Positions 47,027-58,867 of a stretch of 64,000 bases of DNA are shown piece after piece; position 1 is the stretch's first letter, and the number at the start of each line of letters is the position of its first letter. Source of the stretch: Neurospora intermedia. Its lineage: Eukaryota; Ascomycota; Sordariomycetes; Sordariales; Sordariaceae. Where the stretch lies: positions 558,001 through 622,000 of the forward strand of contig BTPP01000012.1 of the NCBI GenBank assembly GCA_037102815.1. Reading direction: 5' to 3'. Under the pieces are notes generated by a model. It was not told the origin of the DNA. It saw only the letters and a list, made by a program, of their open reading frames with translations, and made no database searches. The translations under genes were made by a program, and so were the position numbers.

Positions 47027-49890
47027 GTATAATATACTTTTATCGCCGGCGACTTTAATATATACTACTCCTCCTAGGACTTACAATTCTATAATTCTAA
47101 TAAGGGTACCGAATTAGAGACTACTATAGCCGTATAGGACCTCCACCTCCTAAATACCTTAAATATCTTAATATATAAGTACGCTAACGGTTAATTTATA
47201 TTAGATTTAACTTTTAGAGCGGTATATATATACTTACGCGTAGGGGCTTAAATTTCGGATTACTGAAAATTAATTATTATAATTCCGGCCCGATATAATA
47301 AACCCCTACTTAAAAAATATATCCTCCCCCCCAAATAGAACGAAGATATTTTTATAGCCCTTATAAAATATTTCCTAAGGAACGTCCTAATACTTTAAAC
47401 GATTTAAGAATTGGAAAATTTAGTTTAATTATTTATTAATATATTCGAAAGTACTATTAAAAAATATTCTATTATAGTAGGTAGCCGGCCTAAAAATATA
47501 TTTTAGTAGAACCTATCTTTAATTATAACTTAGGAAAAAAATCCCGCCGTTTACTAAAAAGTATATTGGGAAATACGTACTAACTTTTACTATAATAAAA
47601 TAAATACTACGAAATCCCTAAAGGAATTGGGTAATATTCTACGCTAGAGGAAAGACCCGCTAGATAATAGACCTATATTTATTAATACCCTTTAGAAACG
47701 CTTTATAAATTTAAAAGAGATTACTACCTACCTTACGGAAGCTATTTTTCATTTACCTAGAGCGGACCCCCTCCTATTATATTAATACAAAAGCCCGATT
47801 CTCCTTCTAAATATTGTTTAATAATTATTAAACCTACCTTCGAACGTTAAATTCCGTAAAACCTTCCTATATTATAGTTCTAATATACTAAAATCTAATA
47901 ACGTTACTTTTAATTACTTTAAGGCCGTTTAAAATATAATCCTCCTATTTATCCGGGCAATTACCTTTACTATTATAATATTCGGTAAATTCCCATCTAC
48001 ATTTAAACGTATATAAATTATTACCTTTTCTAAATTAGATTAAAACCCCTATACCTATAAAAGTTAGAAATTTATAGTACTCCTATTTATAATTAGCAAA
48101 GGTATCGAAAGGCTCCTCGCCCGATATATAATAATTATAACGTTTAATATAGACCTTATACCTAGGGATACTATAAGCGCCCTTCTAATAAAATCGACTA
48201 TAAACTTCATTACTACCCTAATATACAATATAGAAAGGGCGAATAAATTAAATTAGTATAGTATTATTACTACGTATAATATAGATTCTACTTTCCCTTT
48301 TACCTGAGTAAATAAATTATAAGAGGTCCTCTACGGCTAAAGTTAACCGTAGGGCTTAATAACCCTTATTACAGACTTTTATTCTAATAGATACTTCCAA
48401 TTTAAATAGGCCAATAAAAGATTCTATATAAGTAATAGACTCCTATAAGGGTCGCTCTAATTACCTATCCTTTATTTACTTTTTATAACATCCTTTTTAA
48501 AAAGGTTATAAGACTTAGTATTTTCCTATACAAATAATATTATATATTTTATAATAGGCTATAATACTACCTAAATACTCTATACAATATCCCGATGTAT
48601 AGTAGACCTATATTACCGGGCGGCGGTATTGGGCTTTAAAATCGATTACCGAAAAACGGAAGCCTTTTACTTTCCCCCCCGGGGGAAAAATGCGAAAAAA
48701 ATATAGCGGAACCCTACTTATATTACTATTAATATATTAATAGGGTAAATCCGCCTATAAAAAATAATACGCTAGCTAGGAATCTACCTTAACGAAAGGC
48801 TCTCCCTAACTATATAAATCTATAAATACATCCCTACAATTACTACAATTATAACTCTAATAGCTAAAATTAACTAAATATCAAAAGGCCTCTTACTATA
48901 TATAGCTAAATAATTATTTATTACTTATTTACTTTCTATATTTATATATAATATCCCTATACTTTTCCTAAAGTATTATAAGCCTAACACCTAAAAATAC
49001 CCAATTTTAACTAATATTATATTAACCCTATACAAATTAGAAATTGCAGCGTCCAAAGCGCTATAGAAGATTATACCTATTTAATATACCGTCCCCCGCC
49101 CTATCCCCTTCTAATTCGCCGGCGTAATACTTATAGAAATCGTTAAATAAGAAATCGCCTACATAATAATAAAATTATATATACTATTAGGATCCTACCT
49201 ACTTACGTAGAAATTCCGCCGCTTAACCCTACGAAATTAATTGAGGTTATACGTACTAACAGACTCCTAAAGGGTATTAAAGGAGCCGCTAGAGGATATA
49301 TACTTCCCCCGCCTACCGGCCCTCTATAATTAGTTTTCCCCGGGCTACGAAGTACTTTTATATAATAGAAATAATTAATCCCTCTTACCTAAAGCGGACC
49401 TAAATTTATATTAGGCTATATATAAATTAAAGTATTTAATAGACTAATTTTAGTACTATTAAAACCTATACCTAACTTTACCCTATTAATATTTAATAAA
49501 ATAAATTAGGGAATATATAAGCTATTAGGACTTTTATTCCTATTATACCCGTTTTAACTACCCCCCCGAAACGCTTCGCTATTATATTTACAATACTCCG
49601 AAGGAAAAAGGTTACTTCTTTAAGTACTTAATCATTACGTTCCAAAACCCTAATATATACCGGAATATACTATATACCTTTAGTATTAGTTACGCGACCT
49701 TCCTAGCGAGGGTTAAAGTCCTCTAAGAAGAGGGTTATATATATATTTATATAAATAGAGGAGGAGGCTATTATAGGGTTAGAATAATTAGAGTAGAATC
49801 CCTGGACCTAAATGACGAGTTAATCCCGTTTTAGGAGGCAGTTGTATTGCCGGGGACCGGGATCTAAGGGCAGATCTTTTAGTAGGTTCG
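47027..49890 (+). pseudogene. LINE endonuclease C-part, reverse transcriptase and RNase H, RIP-decayed
   Basis: The frame resumes after element A with FIAGDFNIYYSS (47,030-47,080; GDFN with the catalytic Asp intact). RT blocks follow: LLFIISKGIERLLARYI at about 48,080-48,130, LPILYLLFITSF (usual form SPILF) near 48,460-48,500, and FSYTNNIIYFI, in which the YADD-type active site is now Asn-Asn (48,524-48,538). A region from about 49,120 to 49,330 (GVILIEIVKQE and LTDS-like words) is compatible with an RNase H. Order and motifs fit Tad-type LINEs; the last 400 bases to about 49,900 read less clearly. Confidence 0.7.
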
Positions 49891-49899
49891 GAGGTTTAC

Positions 49900-50978
49900 A
49901 GGGTTTTTCCAACGCACAGCCAGTTTAGGGTCCGACCTAACTAACCTATAAGGCTTTTTCCCCGCCTTTTATACTTATACTACATTACCGCTACAGGCAC
50001 GACTTATTATCTAATACTAGTAGAATGTAATTGGAAAATATATTTATTTATTTATTTATTTATACCTCCTTTTCATTAAACTAAAACCTCATTCTATTAT
50101 TGTCATTTGTATTAAGAGATAGAGTTAGGTTAAGAAGAAAATTCGAAATACCGTTAGTTGGGAAGTAGTAAAGATAAGTGTAATTATAAATATATAGTAT
50201 TGTAGTCGAAATACACCCCAAGATAGCTACTGGAATACACATTTATTATTGGGCCTTGGCATGTGCATCGTCACGTGTGACAGAAACATCAGTAACTTTC
50301 CTTTCTTTTTCCTTACATTTTCGTTCCTTACAATTACCCGGAATTTCACATCCACCACTAGCCAAATCAAGTACCTCCATTTTCAACAACTCAAGTCTAC
50401 CTCAAGCAATATCCAGAATGCACAAAGGATATCGCATCTACGCAACTCGGCTGACCCAAAGGGGCCTTTTCTACCGTTTTTCTTTATATTAGCTTACAGA
50501 CGATGAAAGACGAGAGGTTGAAATTTCAAAGTCGACTTCTTGGACTTTGTCACTGAAGAAGATGTGGAAGTGGGGTTTCTGCACGTCCGTTACGCGACCT
50601 CTCCTACCCTGCATACCTACACCATTCCCAGCGAGGGTTGTCATGGACCCAGTGCACTTATCATATCCGCAGGTGACTCGACCTTTTCGCCTTGGCTACC
50701 AAACTGCAGAATCTTCATTTTCATCTTCAACTTTACACCATCCTTTCTATTAAGTGATCTTTTTTGTTCTTGTACATGGTTCATGGGCTATAGTAGATCG
50801 CCATCGTTCATCGCAGCATTCTAGACATATTCATCACTGTTCATCCTTCCAACCATCGGTTTGTTATCATCAAAGTTTGCCTTGCTTATTGCTCAGTTCA
50901 CCCCTCTCCGGACTCCATCACCAGCGAAAGTACAGCAGCGACAAGTATACCTCTACTACCATAATCGTCTAAGTCAAC
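49900..50978 (+). other. Right island edge, then promoter/leader of the transporter gene
   Basis: To about 50,230 the sequence is still AT-rich and includes the (TTTA)n tract at 50,041-50,066; after that it turns GC-normal within about 30 bases. The stretch 50,230-50,978 has pyrimidine-rich segments typical of fungal promoters and leaders. Short frames here are probably leader sequence. I see no separate gene and no clear TATA box. Confidence 0.45.
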
Positions 50979-51292
50979 ATGTCCCGCTACAATAACCTCC
51001 CCGACTCCAAAACGGACATCAACCCCTACGATAGCGCAGACTCCTACGCCATGATCTCATCATCATCCTCCTCCTCCTCCTCCTCCCCCGACTTCATCGA
51101 CAAGGCCCCGAGGCCCGTCAAAAGTCACAACAACCTCACCATCCCCGACCTCTCAACTTTCCACCCCTCCGCCCTCCGCTCGCTAACCACCTCCCCCTTC
51201 TCCGAGCACGAACTCCTCTCCCCCTCATTTCAACACATCCGCCGAACCCTCTCCCGCTCCCCGTCACCCTCAAGGTCCGTCCAGCATGGCCC
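50979..51292 (+). pseudogene. DMT/EamA-type transporter, N-terminal part of exon 1 (disrupted gene)
   Basis: This is the first 104 codons plus two bases of a membrane transporter gene interrupted by retrotransposon D. The ATG at 50,979 (context gtcaacATGtcc) is the first in frame. The segment is a cytosolic, low-complexity N-terminus: a Ser run at residues about 27-36, then Pro/Ser/Arg-rich sequence, as in many fungal DMT transporters. It contains no membrane segment. At 51,288-51,292 lies ggccc, the left copy of the target duplication; the frame reads on into the element for a few codons only. Codon use is normal, with no RIP, right up to the insertion. Confidence 0.8.
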
Positions 51293-51601
51293 TGTTACGA
51301 TCCAATAGCAAGTAATTATATAACTAAGCTAGATAGGACCAATTAGGTCTGCGCCGGGAGCCGGCGCCGTAATTCAACGGCGCCCGACAAACGGCGCAGG
51401 GCGCCGAATGGCCGGGAATAGCCTCAACGGCGTAACCAGCCCATACTAAAGGAAGTAGTATAAAGGAAGGCCCCCCAGGCCTTCCGAATACTAGTTCTTT
51501 AATAAGCAATAGCTATTATAATTTATTAATACCTTTTGGCTACTATTACCGTTGTCTATTATCCTAGCGATATATTCCTATACTTGTAATAATTCGTTAT
51601 A
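51293..51601 (+). repeat. 5' LTR of element D
   Basis: 309 bp. By eye it differs from the 3' LTR at a little over 30 positions, all transitions, with no gaps. Two perfect GC hairpins survive in both copies: GGCGCCGT / ACGGCGCC at 51,363-51,384 and GGAAGGCC / GGCCTTCC at 51,465-51,485. Confidence 0.93.
51459..51464 (+). promoter_or_regulatory. TATAAA box in the 5' LTR of D
   Basis: TATAAA lies directly before the GGAAGGCC hairpin, a fitting place for the U3/R promoter. The counterpart in the 3' LTR is at 58,720-58,725. No experimental start site is implied. Confidence 0.45.
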
Positions 51602-51649
51602 TATTGCTTATTCCTCAAATTAATATACTAATATTCTAGGATTTACTAT

Positions 51650-53250
51650 TGCACCCAAACTTTCCTCAAAATTTATTAAGTTTCCTCAACCCCTCGGCTT
51701 AGCCTTCCATTATTATATTTGGAAATCCAATTAGAAAACCCGCTACTGGAGGACCCGTTGGAGCTAGACTCCCGGGTACTATAGTTAGAAACCCTGGCCC
51801 CGGAGTAAATTCTATAACCGGTATTAAAGACGATAATAACCGCAAGGTTACAGCCGTTAAATTTCGTACCCAATAAGAAGCCGCCCAACGCTTCAATACC
51901 TAAAGTAAAAAACTAGCCCTTACTAATATTATCCCTACTATTACCGAGAATATTAGTGCGGCCGAGCTTTGCGAAATTATTAATAGATTAAATACAAGAA
52001 TTTTATTCGACTATACAATTTATAATAACCTTCCGCTTCTTAAGATTAAATTTAACCCGCCGCCTAAATTTGACGGTACTAAGAAAGAAAACCTTTAAAG
52101 ATTCTTTACTTAGGTCTATATTAATTTAAAGTTCTCTAATATCTAAAACCCCGTTTAAATAATCTTATATACTACCTCTTTCCTAACTAGTAAAGCCTTT
52201 GAATAATTTTAACCTACTTAAACCGATTACTTTAGATACAGGTAGTCTAATATATACCTTAAAACTATTTAAATCTTTAGCGATTTCAATTATTTCGAAA
52301 GAATTATTAATTAAATCTTTAGACTTACTAATAAAATATATTAAGCTAAAATTAAATTGAACGAACTCCGTTAAACTAAATTAACTGCCTTTTATATAGC
52401 CGAATTTAAATAACTCGCATTCTATATCGATTAGAATAACGAAGGTCTTAAATATTAATTCTATTGGGGACTAAAGAGCAATATTAAAGACGAGCTTATT
52501 AAGGTCGACTATAAAACTAAAAGTCTTAATAAGTATATAAACGAAGTTATTATTATTAATAACCGGCTCTTCGAACGTAAATACGAGAAAGGATTAAACG
52601 ATAGCCGACCCCGAATTAGTAGCGGCTATAAGTACTAATATAGCGGTAATAGTTATAATAACCGTAGCCGTAGTACTACTTATAGTATTTATACGGGTCC
52701 TATAAATATAAATATAATTGATAATTATAATTGTAATTAGCGAAAGACTATAGGAATATTTAATAAAATTAAGAAATACTTCAAATACAATAAACCTAGC
52801 TACTTTACGTATAATTACTATAGTAGGGGCCGTAAACCTAATAATAATTAGAAACCCGTCCCTACTTATTCTACGAATTCTATTAGTAAAGGGAAGGGTA
52901 AGAAAAAAATTAATAATATTAAAATAAATTACAATTTTACCAATACCCTTACTATAACTATCGCCGACGGACCCGATATTATTTATATAGTCTATATAAT
53001 TAATTAGAATAATAAACCAACGGATAATTTTATTTCTATTAAATAGTACGATTAATACGAATAGATAGAAGAGGATGAACATAATTAATAAAACTTTAAG
53101 GACGGGAGCGATTATAAAAAATATATCTAAAGTCGCAATATTTATACTACCCCGCTCTCGGAGTTCGGTACCCCCTATCTAGAGAATTGGCCGTTCGGGA
53201 TAATTAAGAAATATAAAAAACCCGCCGTCTAAATTAACCTATCGGACGCT
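51650..53250 (+). pseudogene. Element D gag, RIP-decayed
   Basis: The clearest mark is a CCHC zinc knuckle at 52,777-52,818 in which all four metal ligands, three Cys and one His, are now TAC/Tyr (spacing 2-4-4 kept: YFKYNKPSYFTYNY). The capsid-type region upstream (52,080-52,600) shows LTYLNRLL-like and Lys/Glu-rich pieces across frames with RIP stops. The long frame on the opposite strand at 52,594-53,082 is a by-product. Confidence 0.6.
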
Positions 53251-53899
53251 ATACATTCTAAATCCAATATAGATACAATAAAGTAAATAAATTAGAATAA
53301 TAAATATTAAGCTAAATTCAACCGATTTAAGGACTTCGCTAACATCGACCGTACTATTATACTAGAAAGAGAAATTTAATAAACTATTTACAATCGCTAA
53401 AGAAGGAAAATTTACTACGAAGATTATTGTAATTATAAGGAAACTTTTAGGGATTTAATTAAACGTCCTAAGGAATTTATTACCTTTATTTAATCCTTAT
53501 TTTAGGGATTTAAAACCCGTATTATATACGATGAAAGGAAGTAATATACTTTCGGTTTCAATAATAAATATAACTAATAATTCTAAATTAAATATTATTA
53601 TAGGCTAATTAATAAAGATATATTTATTAAACCTTACCTACCTAAAGAAGTTATCTATTCTATTAAAATGACCGTATTCTAGGTTAATATCTATACTATT
53701 TATAATAATCTATAAATAACTTAGGTAAAAAATTACCTAATAATCTACCCCAACTATCCTTTATATAATAAAATTATATAAATATAGTACTTCTATAACG
53801 CGTACCTTTAATACCTATCCTATAAGATAGAATATAACTATTTCCTACAAAGGGTTTAGAAGAACAATATACTAATACCTATACACGCTACCTACTATA

Positions 53900-56800
53900 A
53901 AAATACTATCGGTATATAAAATCCGACCTTAAAACCCCGTACTAAAACCTTTAGCGGGCAAATTAAAAAGTTCCTATTGAAAGAAGGGTACTTTTAAAAA
54001 TACCTAGTAACCCTATATATTCGCTACTAAAATTACTGCCGAATTAATTATATAATATATATAATTAAAAAAGCTAGATAATAGTATAACTAATAGGCAA
54101 TTAGAAAAGCAAAGGGAATTATATACTAAAGAAAATTAATAAAATCGACGGAGGAAATAATAATAGTACCTTCTAATTCTAACGAAACGGTTAATAGTAT
54201 TTTTAATAAAGCTACAAGGAAATACTATCGCGGAGGACGTAAAAAATAGGAAAATAGCATTAGTTCTTCGTAAGAAGATTGCAAATAATTATTCCACTAT
54301 AGATCTTCGAAGTAAATTAAAACGAGGACTCGATTTACAAAGTCTAAATAATATAGACCTAGCTATTTATAGGAAAGGTAATAGCTATAATTAATTCCGG
54401 ATTATCAATTAACTTTATTATACTATAAATAGTAAATAATTAGAAAATACTATAGGTATTTAAAAAGAGGCCCTATAGAATATATATATTCGAAGGGAAA
54501 AACTTAAGCTACGAGGCCGGGTAGGTGCTAAGAGAAATAATACTAATGAAGGTTATTATTAATAGGGACCCGCAAGAAATTATATTTAATATTACTCCTA
54601 TTAATAAATATAATACTATATTAGGTCGCCCTTAATTAAAAAAGTATAACCCTAATATCGATTAAACTAATAAAACTATTAAGAAATAATATATACCAAA
54701 TTAAATAATTAATATTTTAAAAGTTTTAATTATTAATAGAAAGGGTTAGTATCCTTTATTATATAAGACTACGCTACTCTAAGAACTATTAAGAATAGTT
54801 ATATTCGTCAATTTATACCTAGAAGTAATACTACTACCCGAATTACTTCCGAAAATTAATAAAGAACGATTTAAAGATATTCCTATTAAATATCGAAGTT
54901 ATAAGGTCTATTGAATATCTACCGAGTATATTTTATTAACTTATAGCCTATAGGACTATAAAATTCCCTTAAAAGAAGGCGTCAAACTTAAATATTAAAA
55001 GATCTATTAGTTAAATACTACTTAAATAAAGGTACTTAGGGAATATATTAATAAAAAATTCAAATTGGGTTACATTAAAGATTTATAATTACTTTGGAGC
55101 TCCCCTATCCTATTCGTCCTAAAGAAGAATAGAGAGTTCCAATTTATTATTAATTACTAATAATTTAATAATAATATTATTAAAAATCGTTACCCCTTAC
55201 TACTAATCTAGGAAATAAAGGACCGGCTGGGTAAAGTAACAATATTTACTAAATTCGACCTTACTTTAATATTCTTTCAAATACGTATAAAGAGGGAGGA
55301 AGAATTTAAAATAGTATTTAGGATGCTTCTCAAATATTATAAATACTATATAATACTATAAAGTTTTATAAACGTACCTGTATTATTCTAAATACGAATT
55401 AATATAATATTTAAATAATTCGTAAGGAACTTTATAATAACCTATATTAATAATATCCTTATCTTCTCTAAAAATAAAGAATAATATCGATAGTACGTTT
55501 ATAAAATACTAGCAGCCTTAGAGAAGGTAGGACTATTAATTAACCCTAAGAAAAGCGAGTTCTATAAAACGGAAATAAACTTCTTAAAATACTATATTAT
55601 ACCCGGATAGATCCGTATAGACCTATTAAAGGTTAAAGATATAGTTGAATAGCTAGTTCCAACTTTAGTAACCGGCGTACGAGGATTTTTAAATTTTATT
55701 AACTTTTATTAATAATTTATTAAGGGATTTAAAGGTATTATAAAGCTACTAAATAATTTAACTAAAAAAGACGTACCATTCAATTAAATTAAGGAATATA
55801 ATAACGCTTTTAATAAATTTAAATAATTAGTATTAAAAAACCCGATTCTTGTACTACCCAACCCAAATAAAAAATTCGAAATCGAAATAGATATATCCAA
55901 TTAGTCTATAGGAGGACAATTAGAATAAAGAGACGACTAGAATTATCTATACCCTATTACCTTCTTCTTTAAAGTATTTAGAAGTCTTAAACTTAATTAC
56001 CCTATTTATAATAAAGAACTTATATTTATTATATAAGTATTTAAAGAATAGAAACCCTAGCTTAATAGAATTAACGAACCTATTAAAGTATATTCTAATT
56101 ATAAGAATTTAATATATTTTACTTCAATTAAGGAATTCAACTAACGATAAATTCGCTAGTCTAAATTCCTAGTATAGTTTAATTTTAATATTTATTACCA
56201 AAAAGGTTTAAAAAATATAAAGGTTAATATATTTAATTGTCGAAAGGATTTTAAAATATTAGGAAAAGAAGGAATAGTCTTATCTACCCTACTATTCTAA
56301 TTCAACGAAAACGGCTCCCTACGCTATTAGCTAATATAATAAAAAGACAAAATCGATAAGGACTTTAAAATTTATAATATCTTTAAAGGAAAACCCGATA
56401 ATTAAATTCAATAAATTATAGAGGCCTAATATAAAATAAAAGACGAGGAAATTAAAAAGTACTTATTAAATTTACTAGAATTATAATTATATAAAGGTAA
56501 AATATAGGTACTATTATTACTATAGAAGGAACTCGTTCGTAATATTTATAAATCCCTAGAAGAAGAAGGTTACGTAGGAATTGTACGAACAATTACAAGA
56601 ATCCAATAAATATTTAGGTTTATAAATATAAAGGACGTAGTTACGGAAATCCTCTACGAATGCGAAACTTATTATAAGACTAAGGTAAATTAGTACAAGC
56701 TATATAGGTTATTCGAACTACTACTAATATTAAATAGGCCTTAGTAATACGTAACTATAGACTTTATTACCAAGCTACCTACCTCGCGAAACCTAACTAC

Positions 56801-57780
56801 CGGTATTGAATATAATAGTATACTAATAATTATAAATAAATTTACAAAGTTTGCTTACTTCTTACCTTTTAAGGAAGATACTAATGTAGAACAATTTAAT
56901 TATATATTTATCTAATACGTTATATTGAATTATAATTAGCCAAAGGAATTCGTAACGGATAGAAATAAACTCTTCTCATTACAATTCTAGCAAGTATTTA
57001 TAAACAAATTAGGTGTTAAGTATAAAATATCTACGGCATACTATATAAGAATAGACGGCCAAACCGAACGAATAAATTAAATATTAAAAATATATTTAAA
57101 GGCTTATATTAATTATAAATAAAATAATTAAATAGAGTTACTACCTACAATCTAAATATTTTATAATAATTTAAAGACGGAAATAATAAGGTTAACCCCA
57201 TTCTTTACTAACTATAGCTATAAAATAAATTCCCGTAGAGGCTAGGACTCCGAATTATTCGTACTAAAAGTATATATATATACCGAAAGGCTTACCGAAA
57301 TGTACTAAATATTATACAATAAACTAACGTTCGTACGTAATAAAATAAGTAAATATTACAACTATATTAAATCGACGGCGCTAATCTTTAGGAGGGGAGA
57401 TAAAATCTACCTCCTTCGTTATAATATTAAGACTAAACGACCTAGCGATAAATTAGACTATAAAAAACTAGGACCTTTTAAAGTACTTAAAAAGGTCGGT
57501 ACTAGTAATTATTATTTCGAACTACTTAAAGGAATAAGATAATAGTTAACGTTTTATATTTTACTATTCGAACTAGCACCTAAAAATACTAAATTAAATA
57601 ATAAAATAGAAATTTAAAACGAAGGCGACGAATTTATAGTAAAAAGAATATTAGACTCAAAACTAATCGACGGAAAAATTAAATACCTCGTTAAATAAGA
57701 AGGTTATAACTATAAAAGCAATACTTAGGAACCCCCTAAATACCTCCTTAATTTTAAAAAAGAAATTGAAGATTAGTACT
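53900..57780 (+). pseudogene. Element D pol (protease, RT, RNase H, integrase, chromodomain), RIP-decayed
   Basis: RT: SPILFVLKKN (about 55,099-55,130), FIINY, KFDLT (about 55,250), FQIRI-like sequence, and the active site YINNILIFS with both Asp codons now AAT (55,443-55,454). RNase H starts near 55,880. Integrase at about 56,500-57,300 ends its core with IDGQTERIN (57,051-57,077), the DGQTER signature, still intact. A C-terminal chromodomain is readable at about 57,628-57,770 (FIVKRILDSKLIDG-like, with TWEPP-type TQEPP after one stop). Chromodomains mark chromoviruses and target integration to methylated-histone chromatin. Confidence 0.8.
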
Positions 57781-58344
57781 AATAGAATCCTAACCAACCG
57801 AAGCCTCCACAACCAAACGATCCAAAGCACTAAAAAACATCGTATACAACTCCTACAACTAATTAGACTCCTCTACAATACTCACGCCATCGCTAATAGA
57901 AGCGTCCCCTATAGTTAAAGTACCTTCCTACTCCCTAAAATTATTCTCCAACTCCGCTATACCCTAATTAAATAAAGAATCCTATTACTTTTAAATATAA
58001 AGCTTCTACTCCCTCAAACGAACTACCCTCGCCTAAATCTCTAAGGCCTATCGCATTAACTTACCCTCCTCCTCCTCAATACAACGAATTTCGCAGAGAG
58101 TATTAGTTACTACCCGAAATTAGTACTTACATTTATTACCAACCTCAACACCATCGCAACGCCCCTTACGACGTACGCACTCACTGCAAGAGGAAGACTT
58201 CGACGGGTCTACAATATAGGACTTATTATTACAATAATAATATAAGTACGGTATATCGGGTATATAGCTAAGAACTTCAATAGTATTAGTAAGAGCCCTT
58301 ACCGTCGTATTATAGCGGGACAAATAATTAAAAGGACGATACAA
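57780..58344 (-). pseudogene. Antisense accessory ORF of element D: Cys-rich plus coiled coil
   Basis: On the - strand one frame runs from 58,344 to about 57,780, about 188 codons. The first 75 codons have no stop. It carries a Cys cluster (KSSSCSECVRRKGRCDG at about 58,151-58,200, a further Cys at KCKY, and a Cys about 16 residues upstream of the cluster), then an acidic EEEEGKL and a long heptad-type coiled coil (VRLRE.KLYI.K), ending with ELENNFRE and LDRLVVEA. All later stops are TAA/TAG at positions reading as Gln. I recall similar 'CxECVRxxRxCD + coiled coil' hypothetical proteins in filamentous fungi, but cannot name a family. Antisense to pol and starting near the 3' LTR, like the frame in element A. 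Confidence 0.6.
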
Positions 58345-58537
58345 TATTTTAAGAGATATATTAAAACAAGAAAAGGATACTTACTAAGGAAGAATAGGGT
58401 AATATAGGTATTATAAGGAAAGATAGTCTAAGGAGGGAGGAGAATAATAAACTAATAAGGGCCGTTGGTACCCAAACAATTAGGCGAATATTATTACCTA
58501 TTATAGGGTTATATTGTAGCTTCAAGAATAAAGCTAT

Positions 58538-58549
58538 AAGAAAGGGGGC
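58538..58549 (+). promoter_or_regulatory. Polypurine tract of element D
   Basis: The purine run aagaaaggggg lies a few bases before the 3' LTR (58,554), the expected primer site for plus-strand DNA synthesis. Confidence 0.6.
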
Positions 58550-58553
58550 ATTA

Positions 58554-58862
58554 TATTACAATCCAATAGCAAGTAATTATATAACTAAGCTAAATAGGAC
58601 TAATTAGGTCTACGCCGGGAGCCGGCGCCGTGATTCAACGGCGCCCGGCAAACGGCGTAGGGCGCCGAGTAGCCGGGAATAGCCTCAACGGCGCAACCGG
58701 CCTATACTGAAGGAAGCAATATAAAGGAAGGCCCCCCAGGCCTTCCGAATACTGGTTCTTCAATAAGTAATAGCTATTACAACTTATCAGTACCTTTTGG
58801 CTACTACTACCGTTGTCTATTATCCCAGCGATATACTCCTGTGCTTGTAACGGTTCGTCACA
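58554..58862 (+). repeat. 3' LTR of element D
   Basis: 309 bp, GC-richer and less mutated than the 5' copy, mainly in its last third. TATAAA at 58,720-58,725 and hairpins at 58,624-58,645 and 58,726-58,746. It reads towards the 3' half of the broken transporter, which begins five bases after it. Confidence 0.93.
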
Positions 58863-58867
58863 GGCCC

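Larger units (their letters stand above)
3360..49900 (+). mobile_element. Tad-like LINE, split and carrying all other island elements
   Basis: This outermost element is a non-LTR retrotransposon on the + strand, visible as 3,360-5,705 and 47,027-49,900 (about 5.2 kb net). The order is an unrecognised first frame, an endonuclease, a reverse transcriptase and probably RNase H, as in fungal Tad-clade LINEs. The endonuclease is interrupted at 5,705/47,022: 'actac' flanks both sides of element A, and the reading frame leading to the AGDFN motif is preserved over the join, with one CAA-to-TAA stop. RIP-type stops are scattered throughout. Outer termini are approximate; no poly(A) tail or LINE target duplication could be identified. 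A (TTTA)n tract at about 50,041-50,066 may mark the 3' end. Confidence 0.7.
51293..58862 (+). mobile_element. Ty3/gypsy chromovirus-type retrotransposon D, inserted in the transporter gene
   Basis: The element is 7,570 bp with 309-bp LTRs (51,293-51,601 and 58,554-58,862) and 5-bp TSD ggccc (51,288-51,292 and 58,863-58,867). The outer ends are intact TG...CA (tgttacga... and ...cgtcaca); the inner ends are mutated to ta/ta. gag, protease, RT, RNase H, integrase and a C-terminal chromodomain lie on the + strand, and a reading frame of opposite polarity occupies the space before the 3' LTR. The interior is RIP-mutated while the flanking exon is not. It is a complete but dead copy. Confidence 0.93.

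Noticed and set aside
52594-53082. 162-codon Ile-rich frame on the - strand
   Set aside because: It lies antisense to element D's gag; AT-rich RIPed DNA yields Ile/Tyr/Asn-rich chance frames.
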